A stretch of 58,923 bases of DNA. It comes from Acinetobacter bereziniae LMG 1003 = CIP 70.12. Its GTDB lineage: Bacteria; Pseudomonadota; Gammaproteobacteria; Pseudomonadales; Moraxellaceae. Each line of letters opens with the position of its first letter. Within the stretch, counting starts at the first letter, position 1. The translations under genes and the position numbers were made by a program. Positions 42,576 to 52,046 of this stretch are shown one piece after another. The notes under the pieces are model-generated. The model saw nothing but the letters and a program-made list of their open reading frames with translations, was not told the origin of the DNA and searched no databases. Location of the stretch: positions 1,405,433-1,464,355 of the forward strand of contig NZ_KB849756.1 of NCBI RefSeq assembly GCF_000368925.1, given 5' to 3'.

Positions 42576-43808
42576 ATGAACCGTCGTGTTGTGATCACTG
42601 GTATGGGTATTAACTCATGTATCGGTAATACATTGGAAGCTGTTAAGCATTCTTTGGAAAATGGTATTTCAGGAACACGTCATAATTCAACCTACGAAGA
42701 ACTTAATTTTAAAAGTCATGTCAGTGCTGCGGCTGAACAAGATTTTGATGCTATTGACCGTAAGCTGAAACGCTTTATGGGTGTTTGTGCCATGTATGCG
42801 TATAATTCAGCGCTTGCAGCTGTTGAACATGCAGGTTTAACTCCTGAACAAATCGGTGGTAATCCTCGTTATGGTATTGCAGGAGGCTCAGGTGGTAACT
42901 CAACTGCTTCTGTCGCAGAAATGGTTAAGCTTTTAGAAGAAAAAGGTGCACGTAAAATCGGACCTTTCTTTGTACCGCGCAATATGTCAAACACAATCAC
43001 CGCCAATGTCGGTGTTGCATTCAAACTACAAGGTGTTGCACATTCCATTACCAGCGCTTGTGCAACTTCTGCTGATGCCATTGGTTATGCTTACAACCTG
43101 ATCCAATTGGGTAAACAAGATTTAATGCTTGCTGGTGGTGGTGAAGAAGATCACTGGTCACAAAGTTTATTGTTTGATGCAATGGGCGCACTTTGTTCTA
43201 AATACAATGAAACGCCTGAAACAGCCTCTCGTCCATACTCAGCTGACCGTGATGGTTTTGTTATCGCTGGCGGTGGTGGTTTCGTTGTACTTGAATCACT
43301 TGAACATGCCCAAGCTCGTGGTGCAAATATCCTTGCTGAAGTTGTTGCTTATGCGGCGAACTCTGACGGCGCGGATATGGTTGCACCATCAGGTGAAGGT
43401 GCAACACGTTGTATCCTTATGGCACTTGAAGAAGCTAAACAACATGGTGTAGACAAGATTGACTATGTCAATACTCATGGTACTTCCACTCCTGCTGGTG
43501 ATGTAACAGAATTATTGGCTATGGGACGTGCGTTCGGTGAAGGCAATGTACCTCCACTCAGCTCAACCAAATCTATGACAGGTCATAGCTTAGGTGCTGC
43601 TGGTGTTCAAGAAGCAATTTACTCTGTATTGATGATGCAAAACGATTTTATCGCACCAAACATCAATGTGACTGAACTTGATGAAGGTGCAAAAGGTTAT
43701 GACATCGTACTTGAAAAACGTGACGCAAAATTGAATACTGTGATGAGTAACAGTTTCGGTTTTGGCGGTGTAAATGCTTGTCTCATTTTCAAAAAATGGG
43801 AAGGCTAA
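42576..43808 (+). CDS. fabB: Beta-ketoacyl-ACP synthase I
   Basis: The 410-residue protein is closer to FabB than to FabF: the regions SITSACATSADAIGYAYN (active Cys), DYVNTHGTSTPAGDV (His) and STKSMTGHSLGAAGVQEA (His) and the AGGGEEDHW stretch follow the FabB pattern. It condenses malonyl-ACP with acyl-ACP and is needed for unsaturated fatty acid elongation. AAAGGA precedes the ATG. It is followed by hemJ in the same direction. Confidence 0.93.
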   Translation: MNRRVVITGMGINSCIGNTLEAVKHSLENGISGTRHNSTYEELNFKSHVSAAAEQDFDAIDRKLKRFMGVCAMYAYNSALAAVEHAGLTPEQIGGNPRYGIAGGSGGNSTASVAEMVKLLEEKGARKIGPFFVPRNMSNTITANVGVAFKLQGVAHSITSACATSADAIGYAYNLIQLGKQDLMLAGGGEEDHWSQSLLFDAMGALCSKYNETPETASRPYSADRDGFVIAGGGGFVVLESLEHAQARGANILAEVVAYAANSDGADMVAPSGEGATRCILMALEEAKQHGVDKIDYVNTHGTSTPAGDVTELLAMGRAFGEGNVPPLSSTKSMTGHSLGAAGVQEAIYSVLMMQNDFIAPNINVTELDEGAKGYDIVLEKRDAKLNTVMSNSFGFGGVNACLIFKKWEG

Positions 43809-43890
43809 TTTAAGCAATTCTGATCATTCATGGTTTATCTATACTGTGAATGATCAAGTTTTCGCACACTGCCCTTAAAAGGGTAAATTG

Positions 43891-44343
43891 ATGGATGCTC
43901 CTTCTGAAGCTTTCCTTTGGGTTAAAGCTTTACATATCATAGCAGTCGTGTGCTGGTTTGCTGCATTGTTCTACCTTCCCCGCTTATACGTTTACCATGC
44001 AATGAGTGAGGATACGGTCAGTCATCAACGTTTCGAAATTATGGAACGTAAGTTGTATCGTGGCATCATGTGGCCATCAATGATTGCAACACTAATTACT
44101 GCGCATTTTTTAGTGGATTGGGGTGATGCCACACGCCACTACCATGAAGCATTATGGTTTTATCTCAAAGTTGGCTTGGTTGGTCTGTTGGTGATTTACC
44201 ACTTTGTTTGTGGTTATTACCGTAAAAAACTGATTGGCAATGCCCATTATAAATCACACAAGTTTTGGCGTTTTTTTAATGAGATGCCGACATTAATTTT
44301 ATTTGCTGTGATTATTTTGGTGGTGGTTAAACCTACGTTTTAA
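43891..44343 (+). CDS. hemJ: Protoporphyrinogen IX oxidase HemJ
   Basis: The 150-residue membrane protein has four hydrophobic helices and the HemJ pattern: WVKALHIIAVVCWFAALFYLPRL at the start with the conserved His, the RKLYRGIMWPSM segment and FFNEMPTLILF at the end. HemJ performs the penultimate oxidation of haem synthesis and replaces HemG/HemY in Acinetobacter. The ATG at 43891 is preferred to the TTG one codon earlier. Confidence 0.93.
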   Translation: MDAPSEAFLWVKALHIIAVVCWFAALFYLPRLYVYHAMSEDTVSHQRFEIMERKLYRGIMWPSMIATLITAHFLVDWGDATRHYHEALWFYLKVGLVGLLVIYHFVCGYYRKKLIGNAHYKSHKFWRFFNEMPTLILFAVIILVVVKPTF

Positions 44344-44824
44344 CTAAAAAATTCAAGCCTCATGCTATAAAAGCACACTCAAAGTTAGACATTTCGTCCA
44401 ATTTAAAGTGTGCTTTCTATTTGAATAAGTTTATGCTGAGTGAAATCAGTATCTTTAAACTAAATATTCAATCAATAATTTCTTAAAATTTCATTGTCAA
44501 CATCATTGATAAAAATAGTTTTTTTGGAATTTCAACGATCTCATGAGTATTTTTTCTTCAAAAATACTTTGTGCATATTTGTCCAGCCATAAACAAAAAT
44601 ATCTTTTTTGGCAATATCGATAGAATCATCCATTTTGAGTAAGTTCGTTAGCATCAATTCAAAGTCAGAAAAATATCGAATGAATTTATTTTAGAGTTTA
44701 ATGCTTGTAAATGAATGAATGTACAATCGGCAATACAAAATGCCACAATCAAGCCAGATTAAATCAATTCCTTCATACTCCTTACTTTGTTTAATTTTCA
44801 TGAGTATGCATCTAACTTTAAATT
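44344..44824. other. Non-coding region between hemJ and the acyltransferase gene
   Basis: The 481-base AT-rich stretch has one long-range inverted repeat, AAGCACACT (44371-44379) and AGTGTGCTT (44407-44415) with a T run behind it, a plausible terminator for hemJ. Nothing else, such as an ORF, RNA gene or repeat, can be supported. Confidence 0.45.
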
Positions 44825-45928
44825 CTACTTAATCAACCAACGTCTAATTTTCAAATTCAAAGGTGCTGAATAATACTTTTCGATTGCCCAACTCAATATA
44901 AAAACACCTATAAAATAAATGGGCAATAGCATCAATTTTTCGGCGGGTAGAGTTTCTTTGGGAAGATAAAAAACTTTAAACATACCTAGAATAATCAGAT
45001 GAAATAAATACATCTCATAACTACGCTGCCCTACCCACTCCATAGCTTTGGAGAGCATAGAGGATGATTCAGCTTGCGGATGTTGAGCAAAACAGAAAAT
45101 TAAAATCGCAGACAATAGCGCAAAAATAGACACTCCCCATGTACTGACATCTTTAATTGGGGCATAAAAGTACAACATAATCATCAAAATACAAACCACA
45201 GGCACGATGATTTTTGGAATATCAAGCTTTGTCCCCACCTTTTGAGCAATTAATGCGGTCAAACACCCCATTGCAATGCCATCGAAACTCGAAAAATAGT
45301 GATATAAATATGCCCCACTTTCTTCAGCAAAATGTAAAGAACGAAAGTAAGGTGCATAACAAATAACCACCAACAACAATGCAATAAAACCTTTCCCTCG
45401 CCCTAAAGCCAAACAGAGTATTGGAAAGGCTAAATAAAACACCTCTTCAACCGACAATGACCATAAGACACCAAGTGCATAATTCACCCAACCATTCTCA
45501 ATGATCAATATATTCATCCAAAAGGTAAAAGCAGAAAATACAGTGAGCCCATAAGAGACTTCAATGTCATTGGGTGCTTGATTCATAAATGGTTTAAGTC
45601 CCATCGCACCAAATATCGTGACCAAAGCAACAAGCAGGACTAAACAAGGTATAATTCGTGCAATACGGCGAACATAAAAGTCTTTTACTCTGATATGTCC
45701 TAACGATCCACTTCTTTGTAAAGTGTGCTGGGTAATCAGAAAGCCTGAAATGACGAAAAACATCGTCACCCCATAGTTGCCATTACGCGCAATCAAATTA
45801 TTAAGACTTTCTCCAAAAATTTGTACACCTAAAAATGTGTCGTGTAATTTATAAGGAATATTAAAATGATGAATCAGCACCAATAAAATTGAAATGCCTC
45901 GTAATAAATCAATCTTGTTATTGCGCAT
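44825..45928 (-). CDS. OafA/YrhL-type membrane acyltransferase (acyltransferase 3 family)
   Basis: The 367-residue protein has about ten membrane helices. The N-terminus carries IDLLRGISILLVLIHHF with the family's conserved Arg and paired His, and the segment ISGFLITQ is characteristic. Such enzymes O-acetylate lipopolysaccharide, capsule or other glycans at the inner membrane. No polysaccharide cluster is adjacent, so the acceptor is unknown. It stands alone on the minus strand. Confidence 0.85.
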   Translation of the reverse strand: MRNNKIDLLRGISILLVLIHHFNIPYKLHDTFLGVQIFGESLNNLIARNGNYGVTMFFVISGFLITQHTLQRSGSLGHIRVKDFYVRRIARIIPCLVLLVALVTIFGAMGLKPFMNQAPNDIEVSYGLTVFSAFTFWMNILIIENGWVNYALGVLWSLSVEEVFYLAFPILCLALGRGKGFIALLLVVICYAPYFRSLHFAEESGAYLYHYFSSFDGIAMGCLTALIAQKVGTKLDIPKIIVPVVCILMIMLYFYAPIKDVSTWGVSIFALLSAILIFCFAQHPQAESSSMLSKAMEWVGQRSYEMYLFHLIILGMFKVFYLPKETLPAEKLMLLPIYFIGVFILSWAIEKYYSAPLNLKIRRWLIK

Positions 45929-46105
45929 AGATATTTTTGTTTACCTAAAGTGGTGCTATTAAACGTGTTTTTTATTTTTATTTCAGTATTTTATTTTGAA
46001 CAATTTGTTAATAAATTGATGTAGCCTATGGATTGCGAATCTAAAAATAATGCCAATCAAGACATCGTGAACTATATAAAATTTATAACGAAATCAATTT
46101 AATTA

Positions 46106-46143
46106 GAAAAAATATACAGGAGATGACCTAAAACCATCTCCTG
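46106..46143 (-). terminator. Terminator after cycA
   Basis: On the minus strand the stem CAGGAGATG / CATCTCCTG with a 8-base loop is followed by TATATTTTTT. Confidence 0.8.
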
Positions 46144-46171
46144 ATCAGTTAAAAGTTGACGATATTCAACA

Positions 46172-47605
46172 TTAGTCTTGTTGATGACTACGTTTTCTCA
46201 TACGCGGTTTATACATGAACTGATAAGTGACCGCCAAAATAATCGCCCACAACGGACTGATGATGAGTGCCTTTAAAGTATCAGGCTCCAAGCTGAGAAT
46301 CACCAATGTAAACGCAAGGAAGACCAATACAATATATGACATCCATACGCCACCTGGCATTTTAAAGTTTGATTTTGCATGCAGTTCTGGGCGTAATTTA
46401 CGATAGCGTATATAACATACCATGATGATACTCCAGATGCTGATGAACAAAATCACGCACAGAGAACTTGCCAGCGTAAATGCTTCAACAGTATTCGGTA
46501 CAAAATACTGTAAGGCTGCACCAGCCATAATGAAACCACAAGAGAACAACAACCCTTTTGCAGGAACAGCACGCTTTGATAGCTCAGCTAGCTTTTCAGG
46601 CGCTTGACCTTCTTTGGCTAAACCAAAGAGCATACGACTGGTTGAAAACACACCACTGTTCATTGATGACATCACAGAAGATAACACCACCAGATTCATA
46701 ATAATGGCAGCACCACCAATACCTGCATGCATAAATAACGATACAAAAGGACTTTGGTCAGCTGGAATTTCTGTCCAAGGTGTTACAGACATTACAATAA
46801 ACAATGCCAATACATAGAACAAAATAATCCGTGTAGGAATTGCATTGACCGCTTTAGGCAAGTTCTTTTCTGGATCTTTGGTTTCAGCCGCCATCGTACC
46901 AATCAGCTCAACCCCCACAAAGGCAAATAAGGCAATTTGGAAGCCTGCTAAAAAGCCAGTTCCGCCTTTCGGAAACATTCCCCCATATGACCACACATTG
47001 CTAAAGCTGGCAACGGAGCCACTTGGCGCTTGAAAGTGGCTAAATACCATATACCCACCAATCAAAATCAAGCCCAGAATGGCTAGAATCTTAATCAATG
47101 CAAACCAAAATTCAATTTCACCGAACAATTTTACGGTAAGCAGGTTAATCCCGAGGACCAAAAGCACGCAGCCTGCACTAATCAGGGCTTGCCCCATGGG
47201 CGTAAAAGCAACGCCATCGGGTAACCAAAAATTCAAATAATTAATAATTGCAGCTAAATCAGCAATACCAACCAAAATCCAACCCAGCCAATAAGACCAG
47301 CCGATGTAGTAACCTGCACCAGGACCAATCAAGTCATGTGCCATGTCGATAAATGATTTGTAATGCAAATTGGAAAGTAGAATTTCCCCTAATGCACGCA
47401 TTAAGAAGAAAAACATGGCACCAATAATCATATAAATGATTAAAATCGAGGGACCTGCTAGAGAAATTGTTTTCCCTGATCCCATAAATAAACCTGTACC
47501 AATCGCACCGCCTATGGCAATTAATTGCAAATGACGATTTGATAGTTTCCGTTGCAGCTCATGTGGCGACGATGGTGCGTCATCTGTATGGCTTGAAGTT
47601 GTCAT
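46172..47605 (-). CDS. cycA: D-serine/D-alanine/glycine permease
   Basis: From the ATG at 47605 (AAGGA eight bases upstream) the protein is 477 residues; a longer frame to 47656 is unlikely. It follows E. coli CycA closely, for example NRHLQLIAIGGAIGTGLFMG and the FAFVGVELIGTMAAETKDP region. It imports D-alanine, D-serine and glycine across the inner membrane. It is the last gene of the dad operon, so imported D-alanine can be oxidised by DadA. Confidence 0.92.
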   Translation of the reverse strand: MTTSSHTDDAPSSPHELQRKLSNRHLQLIAIGGAIGTGLFMGSGKTISLAGPSILIIYMIIGAMFFFLMRALGEILLSNLHYKSFIDMAHDLIGPGAGYYIGWSYWLGWILVGIADLAAIINYLNFWLPDGVAFTPMGQALISAGCVLLVLGINLLTVKLFGEIEFWFALIKILAILGLILIGGYMVFSHFQAPSGSVASFSNVWSYGGMFPKGGTGFLAGFQIALFAFVGVELIGTMAAETKDPEKNLPKAVNAIPTRIILFYVLALFIVMSVTPWTEIPADQSPFVSLFMHAGIGGAAIIMNLVVLSSVMSSMNSGVFSTSRMLFGLAKEGQAPEKLAELSKRAVPAKGLLFSCGFIMAGAALQYFVPNTVEAFTLASSLCVILFISIWSIIMVCYIRYRKLRPELHAKSNFKMPGGVWMSYIVLVFLAFTLVILSLEPDTLKALIISPLWAIILAVTYQFMYKPRMRKRSHQQD

Positions 47606-47697
47606 AAAAATATCCTTTTTGACAATTTTTCTGGAGGTAAAACTTGCTTGTGGCAACAGAACATTCCCGTTCTATTTTGTTTTACCCAACTTGAGCG

Positions 47698-47722
47698 AAA
47701 GCACATGGTTTACATGTGCTTT
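47698..47722 (-). other. Hairpin between ridA and cycA
   Basis: A perfect 10-base stem AAAGCACATG / CATGTGCTTT with a 5-base loop lies in the 181-base gap. Only three T follow on the minus strand, so it may be a partial terminator that lowers cycA relative to dadAX. Confidence 0.5.
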
Positions 47723-47786
47723 GGCTTTGTTTCTAAATAAGTACGATTTAAGTCATGCAGTGATCAATGCGTAGACATTAAAAAGC

Positions 47787-48158
47787 TTATTTCTGTGCTG
47801 CAGTGACTGCAATTTCAATCAACCAATCTGGATTCACCATATCTGCTTGAATTGTGGCACGAGAAGGGGCAACACAACCTTTTAACCAATCCACCCAAAC
47901 AGCATTGAATGCTGGAAAGTCTGATAAATTTTTTATGTAAACATTTGCAGACAATAAACGTGATTTATCAGTATCGGCTTCAAGCAATAGTTGATCGATG
48001 GTTGCCAAGATATCTTTGGTTTGACCCACAACATCAAGTTGCGTATTTTTAGGTACTTGACCAGATAAATAAACCACTTTATTAAAAATTGTGACTGCAC
48101 TCATCACTTCATTGCTATTCAGTTTCTGAATATCAGCATGTTGAAGATTATTTGACAT
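47787..48158 (-). CDS. ridA: RidA-family enamine/imine deaminase
   Basis: The ATG at 48158 with AAGGA upstream gives 123 residues, matching the RidA family; a longer frame to 48227 overlaps dadX and is rejected. The motifs VVYLSGQVP and SRATIQADMV (with the Arg and the acidic residue of the active site) are present. RidA hydrolyses reactive imines formed by amino-acid oxidation or PLP enzymes, which fits its place behind dadA and dadX. Confidence 0.85.
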   Translation of the reverse strand: MSNNLQHADIQKLNSNEVMSAVTIFNKVVYLSGQVPKNTQLDVVGQTKDILATIDQLLLEADTDKSRLLSANVYIKNLSDFPAFNAVWVDWLKGCVAPSRATIQADMVNPDWLIEIAVTAAQK

Positions 48159-48168
48159 CTTTATTTCC

Positions 48169-49284
48169 TTATTTCGAAATTTTGAAATTAACGCGTGCAG
48201 TGACACCACACATGAGTTCATAACCAACTGTGCCTGAACTTACAGCAACATCATCGATCGGCAGTACAGCACCGTCAGAAGATTGTCCCCACAACACCAC
48301 TTCACTGCCAATGTCAGCATCCGTAATATGAGTTAAATCAACTGCGAGCATATCCATACTGACTCGACCAATGGTTTTAGTCAGTACAGAATTGACCAAC
48401 ACTGGCGCATCCATAGAAATACGCTGATAACCATCAGCATAACCACATGCAACAATACCGATTTTCATCGCATGGGGTGCTGTGAACTTTGAACCATACC
48501 CCACTGTTTCATTTGCCTGTAAATCTTGAACTGCAATGATTTCACTGCGCAAACTCATGCTTGGTTTAAGATTCCAGTCTTGGATTGAATGGGTAGGATA
48601 ATCAGGTGAGCTACCGTAAAGCATAATGCCGCTACGAATATAATCTGAATGTAAATCTTGTGAATGTCTCAGGATGGCAGCGCTATTTGAGACCGAGCGG
48701 TCACCCGCTAAATCGTGAATCGTCTCATCAAAAACACGTTGTTGATATTCAATCCCAGATTTTCCCAAACGCTCTCCATCTGCATCTGAAAAATGCATCA
48801 TATGGGTGATGGACTTGACCGCAGCACACTGTTTCAATCGTTGCCACATTGTACGATAAACCTCTGGTTTAAAACCCAGACGATTCATGCCCGTATTCAT
48901 TTTTAAAAATACGTCGAATTGGGTCTGTGATCGAGCATGTTGTGTTTGGAACTGCTCTAACCAAGTAATTTGTGCTGTGTGATGCAAACTAAAGCTCAAT
49001 TGGTACTTTTCACAATCCATTAGATCTTCTGCGGAGAAGATACCTTCTAAAAGCAAGATTGGACCTGTCCAACCTAATTTTCTTAATCTTTTTGCTTCAT
49101 CAATATCCAATAAAGCAAAACCATCTGCGGATTTAAACGCTTCATAAACACGCTCAATTCCATGCCCATATGCATTGGCTTTGACCACTGCAAAAACCTT
49201 ACTTTGAGGCATAAATTGACGAGCAACATTTAAATTATGCTGTAATGCATCATGATGAATGACAGCAGTAATTGGTCTAGGCAT
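48169..49284 (-). CDS. dadX: Catabolic alanine racemase
   Basis: The 371-residue racemase holds the PLP lysine in AVVKANAYGHG and the second-base region RSGIMLYGSSP. It interconverts L- and D-alanine so that DadA can oxidise the D form. It lies between dadA and ridA, which marks it as the catabolic rather than the biosynthetic racemase. GACGAATAAC just before its start is a weak ribosome site. Confidence 0.92.
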   Translation of the reverse strand: MPRPITAVIHHDALQHNLNVARQFMPQSKVFAVVKANAYGHGIERVYEAFKSADGFALLDIDEAKRLRKLGWTGPILLLEGIFSAEDLMDCEKYQLSFSLHHTAQITWLEQFQTQHARSQTQFDVFLKMNTGMNRLGFKPEVYRTMWQRLKQCAAVKSITHMMHFSDADGERLGKSGIEYQQRVFDETIHDLAGDRSVSNSAAILRHSQDLHSDYIRSGIMLYGSSPDYPTHSIQDWNLKPSMSLRSEIIAVQDLQANETVGYGSKFTAPHAMKIGIVACGYADGYQRISMDAPVLVNSVLTKTIGRVSMDMLAVDLTHITDADIGSEVVLWGQSSDGAVLPIDDVAVSSGTVGYELMCGVTARVNFKISK

Positions 49285-49312
49285 GTTATTCGTCCCTGAA
49301 TACGAATCTGCA

Positions 49313-49342
49313 ATTAAAGCGTTTATCTCTAAACGCCTTAAT
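49313..49342 (-). other. Hairpin between dadA and dadX
   Basis: ATTAAGGCGTTTA and TAAACGCTTTAAT pair with a single mismatch around a 4-base GAGA loop. There is no T tract, so it is more likely a processing or stabilising structure than a terminator. Confidence 0.5.
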
Positions 49343-49373
49343 ACAATGTGAATAATAAAAATGAATGCAGTTT

Positions 49374-50633
49374 TTAAGCTGCGTGAGGATAACGCTGAAT
49401 AGATAGACCTTCTGTACTAATATCTGTTTGATGATTCAATACAAGATCACTGATCAATTTTCCTGAACCACATGCCATCGTCCAACCTAATGTGCCATGA
49501 CCTGTATTTAAGAATAAGTTTTTAAAACGTGTCGCACCAATAATCGGTGTACTGTCTGGTGTCATTGGACGAAGACCTGTCCAGAACGATGCTTGTGCCA
49601 AATCACCACCTGGGAATAAATCTTGAGTAACCATTTCTAAAGTGCCACGACGGTCAGCATTTAAACCATGGTTAAAACCACTCAGCTCAGCCATTCCACC
49701 CACACGGATACGTTGATCAAAACGCGTGATTGCAATTTTATACGTCTCATCTAAAACTGTAGACTGTGGTGCAAATGTTGGATCAACAATCGGAATGGTT
49801 AATGAATAACCTTTTACAGGATAGACTGGTAAATTTAACTCAAGAGGTTTTAAGAAATCCCGTGAATAGCTACCAAATGCCAATACATAACGATCAGCTG
49901 TCAATACTTGACCATTGACCAGAACCCCCTTGATTTCATCACCTTCAACCACAAGTTTTTCAACATTTTGGTTAAATTTAAAATCTACGCCCAAATCTTT
50001 GGCTAAGTTGGCTAAGGCATTGGTAAATAAATAACAATCGCCTGTTTCATCATTTGGAAGATGCAAACCACCCACCAATTTATCTTTCGCATGTTCGAGT
50101 GCTGGCTCAACCTTAGCAAGATCATCTTTAAGCAATAGCTCATGAGGAACGCCACACTCTTTCAGTACAGCAATATCACGTTGAACCATCTCTAATTGTG
50201 CTTCATTACGGAAGACTTGCAGGGTACCTTTTGAACGGTTTTCGTATTGAATACCTGTATCTTTACGAAGCTCTCTTAAACAGTCACGGCTATATTCAGC
50301 AACACGTGTCATACGTTCTTTATTGATGGCATAACTTTCTGAATTACAGTTTTTAAGCATTTGCGCCATCCACTGTAATTGCCACATGCTTCCATCGATA
50401 TTGATTGCCAGCGGTGCATGGTGTTGAAACATCCACTTCACAGCTTTGAATGGGATACCGGGTGCAGCCCACGGCGTTGAATATCCTGGGGAGATTTGAC
50501 CTGCGTTACCAAAGCTGGTTTCTTCAGCAGGACCTGCTTGACGATCTAAAACTGTAACTTGTGCTCCTTGCTGCGCGAGGTAATATGCACTTGCTACACC
50601 AATCACACCACTACCTAATACGATTACACGCAT
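49374..50633 (-). CDS. dadA: D-amino acid dehydrogenase small subunit
   Basis: The 419-residue flavoprotein starts with the FAD-binding motif VIVLGSGVIGVASAYYLAQQ and has the DadA regions QISPGYSTPWAAPGIP and GHGTLGWTMACGSGK. It oxidises D-alanine to pyruvate, ammonia and reduced quinone at the inner membrane. AAGGATAAGAA precedes the ATG. It is the first gene of the dad operon and is divergent from its probable regulator, with two operators between. Confidence 0.95.
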   Translation of the reverse strand: MRVIVLGSGVIGVASAYYLAQQGAQVTVLDRQAGPAEETSFGNAGQISPGYSTPWAAPGIPFKAVKWMFQHHAPLAINIDGSMWQLQWMAQMLKNCNSESYAINKERMTRVAEYSRDCLRELRKDTGIQYENRSKGTLQVFRNEAQLEMVQRDIAVLKECGVPHELLLKDDLAKVEPALEHAKDKLVGGLHLPNDETGDCYLFTNALANLAKDLGVDFKFNQNVEKLVVEGDEIKGVLVNGQVLTADRYVLAFGSYSRDFLKPLELNLPVYPVKGYSLTIPIVDPTFAPQSTVLDETYKIAITRFDQRIRVGGMAELSGFNHGLNADRRGTLEMVTQDLFPGGDLAQASFWTGLRPMTPDSTPIIGATRFKNLFLNTGHGTLGWTMACGSGKLISDLVLNHQTDISTEGLSIQRYPHAA

Positions 50634-50653
50634 TTCTTATCCTTTACGCATTT

Positions 50654-50704
50654 ACTAGTTTATTTAACTAGTATATTTTTGGTTCAATAGTTTATTTCAC
50701 TATT
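50654..50704. promoter_or_regulatory. Two Lrp-type operators between dadA and the regulator gene
   Basis: ACTAGTTTATTTAACTAGT (50654-50672) and AATAGTTTATTTCACTATT (50686-50704) are near-identical palindromes whose centres are 32 bases apart, about three helical turns. The core TAG-N9-CTA agrees closely with the E. coli Lrp consensus. They suit cooperative binding of an octameric Lrp/AsnC protein. Confidence 0.75.
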
Positions 50705-50771
50705 TTTAATGTTAAAATTTAGGTGTTTTAATTTTTTGTCGTGAAAATTCACCAAAAAAAGGAAATTATTG

Positions 50772-51236
50772 ATGCGTAAATTAGACCGTATAGATCGAAT
50801 GATTTTAGAAATTCTTCAGAATGAAGGTCGCATTGCCATCAGTGAATTGGCTTCGCGAGTTAGTTTATCAACAACACCTTGTTCTGAGCGAGTTAAGCGT
50901 TTGGAACGTGATGGCATCATTATGGGCTATCATGCGCGCCTCAATCCAAAACACCTCGATCGTAACTTATTGGTTTTTCTTGAAATTAGTCTCTCTGCAA
51001 AATCTGGTGACGTTTTTGAACAAGTCGCGAAAGATTTAATGGAAATACCAGAAGTACAAGAGTGCCACCTCATTTCAGGGGACTTTGATTATCTGGTCAA
51101 AGCCCGATTAAAAGAAATGAGTGCTTACCGTCGTTTACTGGGTGACTTACTTAAAAAACTTCCCTCTTCCGCATCTTCACATAGTTATATTGTGATGGAA
51201 GAAATTAAAGAATCACTGTACCTTGATGTCAAATAA
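50772..51236 (+). CDS. Lrp/AsnC-family regulator of the dad operon
   Basis: The 154-residue protein has an N-terminal helix-turn-helix (ISELASRVSLSTTPCSERVKRL) and a C-terminal RAM effector domain, standard for Lrp/AsnC. The ATG at 50772 is preferred to the TTG one codon before it. It is divergent from dadA, and two well-spaced Lrp-type palindromes lie between. It is the likely alanine-responsive activator DadR/Lrp, controlling the dad genes and probably itself. Confidence 0.88.
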   Translation: MRKLDRIDRMILEILQNEGRIAISELASRVSLSTTPCSERVKRLERDGIIMGYHARLNPKHLDRNLLVFLEISLSAKSGDVFEQVAKDLMEIPEVQECHLISGDFDYLVKARLKEMSAYRRLLGDLLKKLPSSASSHSYIVMEEIKESLYLDVK

Positions 51237-51296
51237 ATAAATTATTTTAACAACTTACAACAATTCACTTAATTTAGCTCATCAACATGGATCGTA

Positions 51297-51941
51297 TCAA
51301 ACAAAATTGAGCAGTTCAGCAAAGCTTTTGATCCGAGCCTTTGGCTGAGCAAGATCTAACTCCTGCTGACTTCCATAACCATATTCAACTGCAATTGTTT
51401 CAATGCCATTTTTGCGAGCACCGAAAATATCATGCTCTCGGTCTCCGACCATAAGACATTGTTCTGGATTGAGCTGTTCTTTATCTAAAATATAGGCAAT
51501 CAATTCGGCTTTGTTGGTTCGTTCACCATTGAGTTCACTTCCATAAGGATAGTCAAAATAACTCAATAAATCGAAATGATCTAGAATTTGACGCGCATAG
51601 ACTTCAGGTTTTGCTGTTGCTAAAAACAGTCGATAACCTTTATTTTTCAGTGCAGCTAAGGTCTGCGCAACATCCTCAAATACATGATTTTCAAATAGCC
51701 CAGTAACAGCAAAACGCTCTCGATAACCCAATAAAGCTTGCTCAGCCAATACATCATTTACATCAATATTCAACAATTTTGCTAAAGATGCTTTTAGCGG
51801 TGGACCAATGATCCAATCAATATTTTCAGACTCAGGAATAGGATGTCCTACTTTTGCAAGACCGTATCGTGCAGATGTGGTAATCCCTACCTTTGGGTCA
51901 GTGAGTGTTCCATCCAAATCAATTAAAATATTCTTTATCAT
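51297..51941 (-). CDS. HAD-superfamily phosphatase (phosphoglycolate phosphatase-like)
   Basis: The 214-residue protein starts MIKNILIDLDGTLTDP with the nucleophilic Asp motif I. Motif II is LFLATAK, and motif III/IV is CLMVGDREHDIFGARKNG. The four-helix cap fits the PGP/Gph-like subgroup. The physiological substrate is uncertain. It is divergent from thiD with 105 bases between the start codons. Confidence 0.8.
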   Translation of the reverse strand: MIKNILIDLDGTLTDPKVGITTSARYGLAKVGHPIPESENIDWIIGPPLKASLAKLLNIDVNDVLAEQALLGYRERFAVTGLFENHVFEDVAQTLAALKNKGYRLFLATAKPEVYARQILDHFDLLSYFDYPYGSELNGERTNKAELIAYILDKEQLNPEQCLMVGDREHDIFGARKNGIETIAVEYGYGSQQELDLAQPKARIKSFAELLNFV

Positions 51942-52046
51942 GGTCCAATCCTTTAAATCTGCGTTTCAAACAATTATCAAATTACTATCGAGTGTTCTCT
52001 CAAAGTTGCCTATACTAACGCAAATTTGAGAATTAAGGACATCATC

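Noticed and set aside
43129..43452. 107-codon frame
   Set aside because: It lies wholly inside fabB in another frame.
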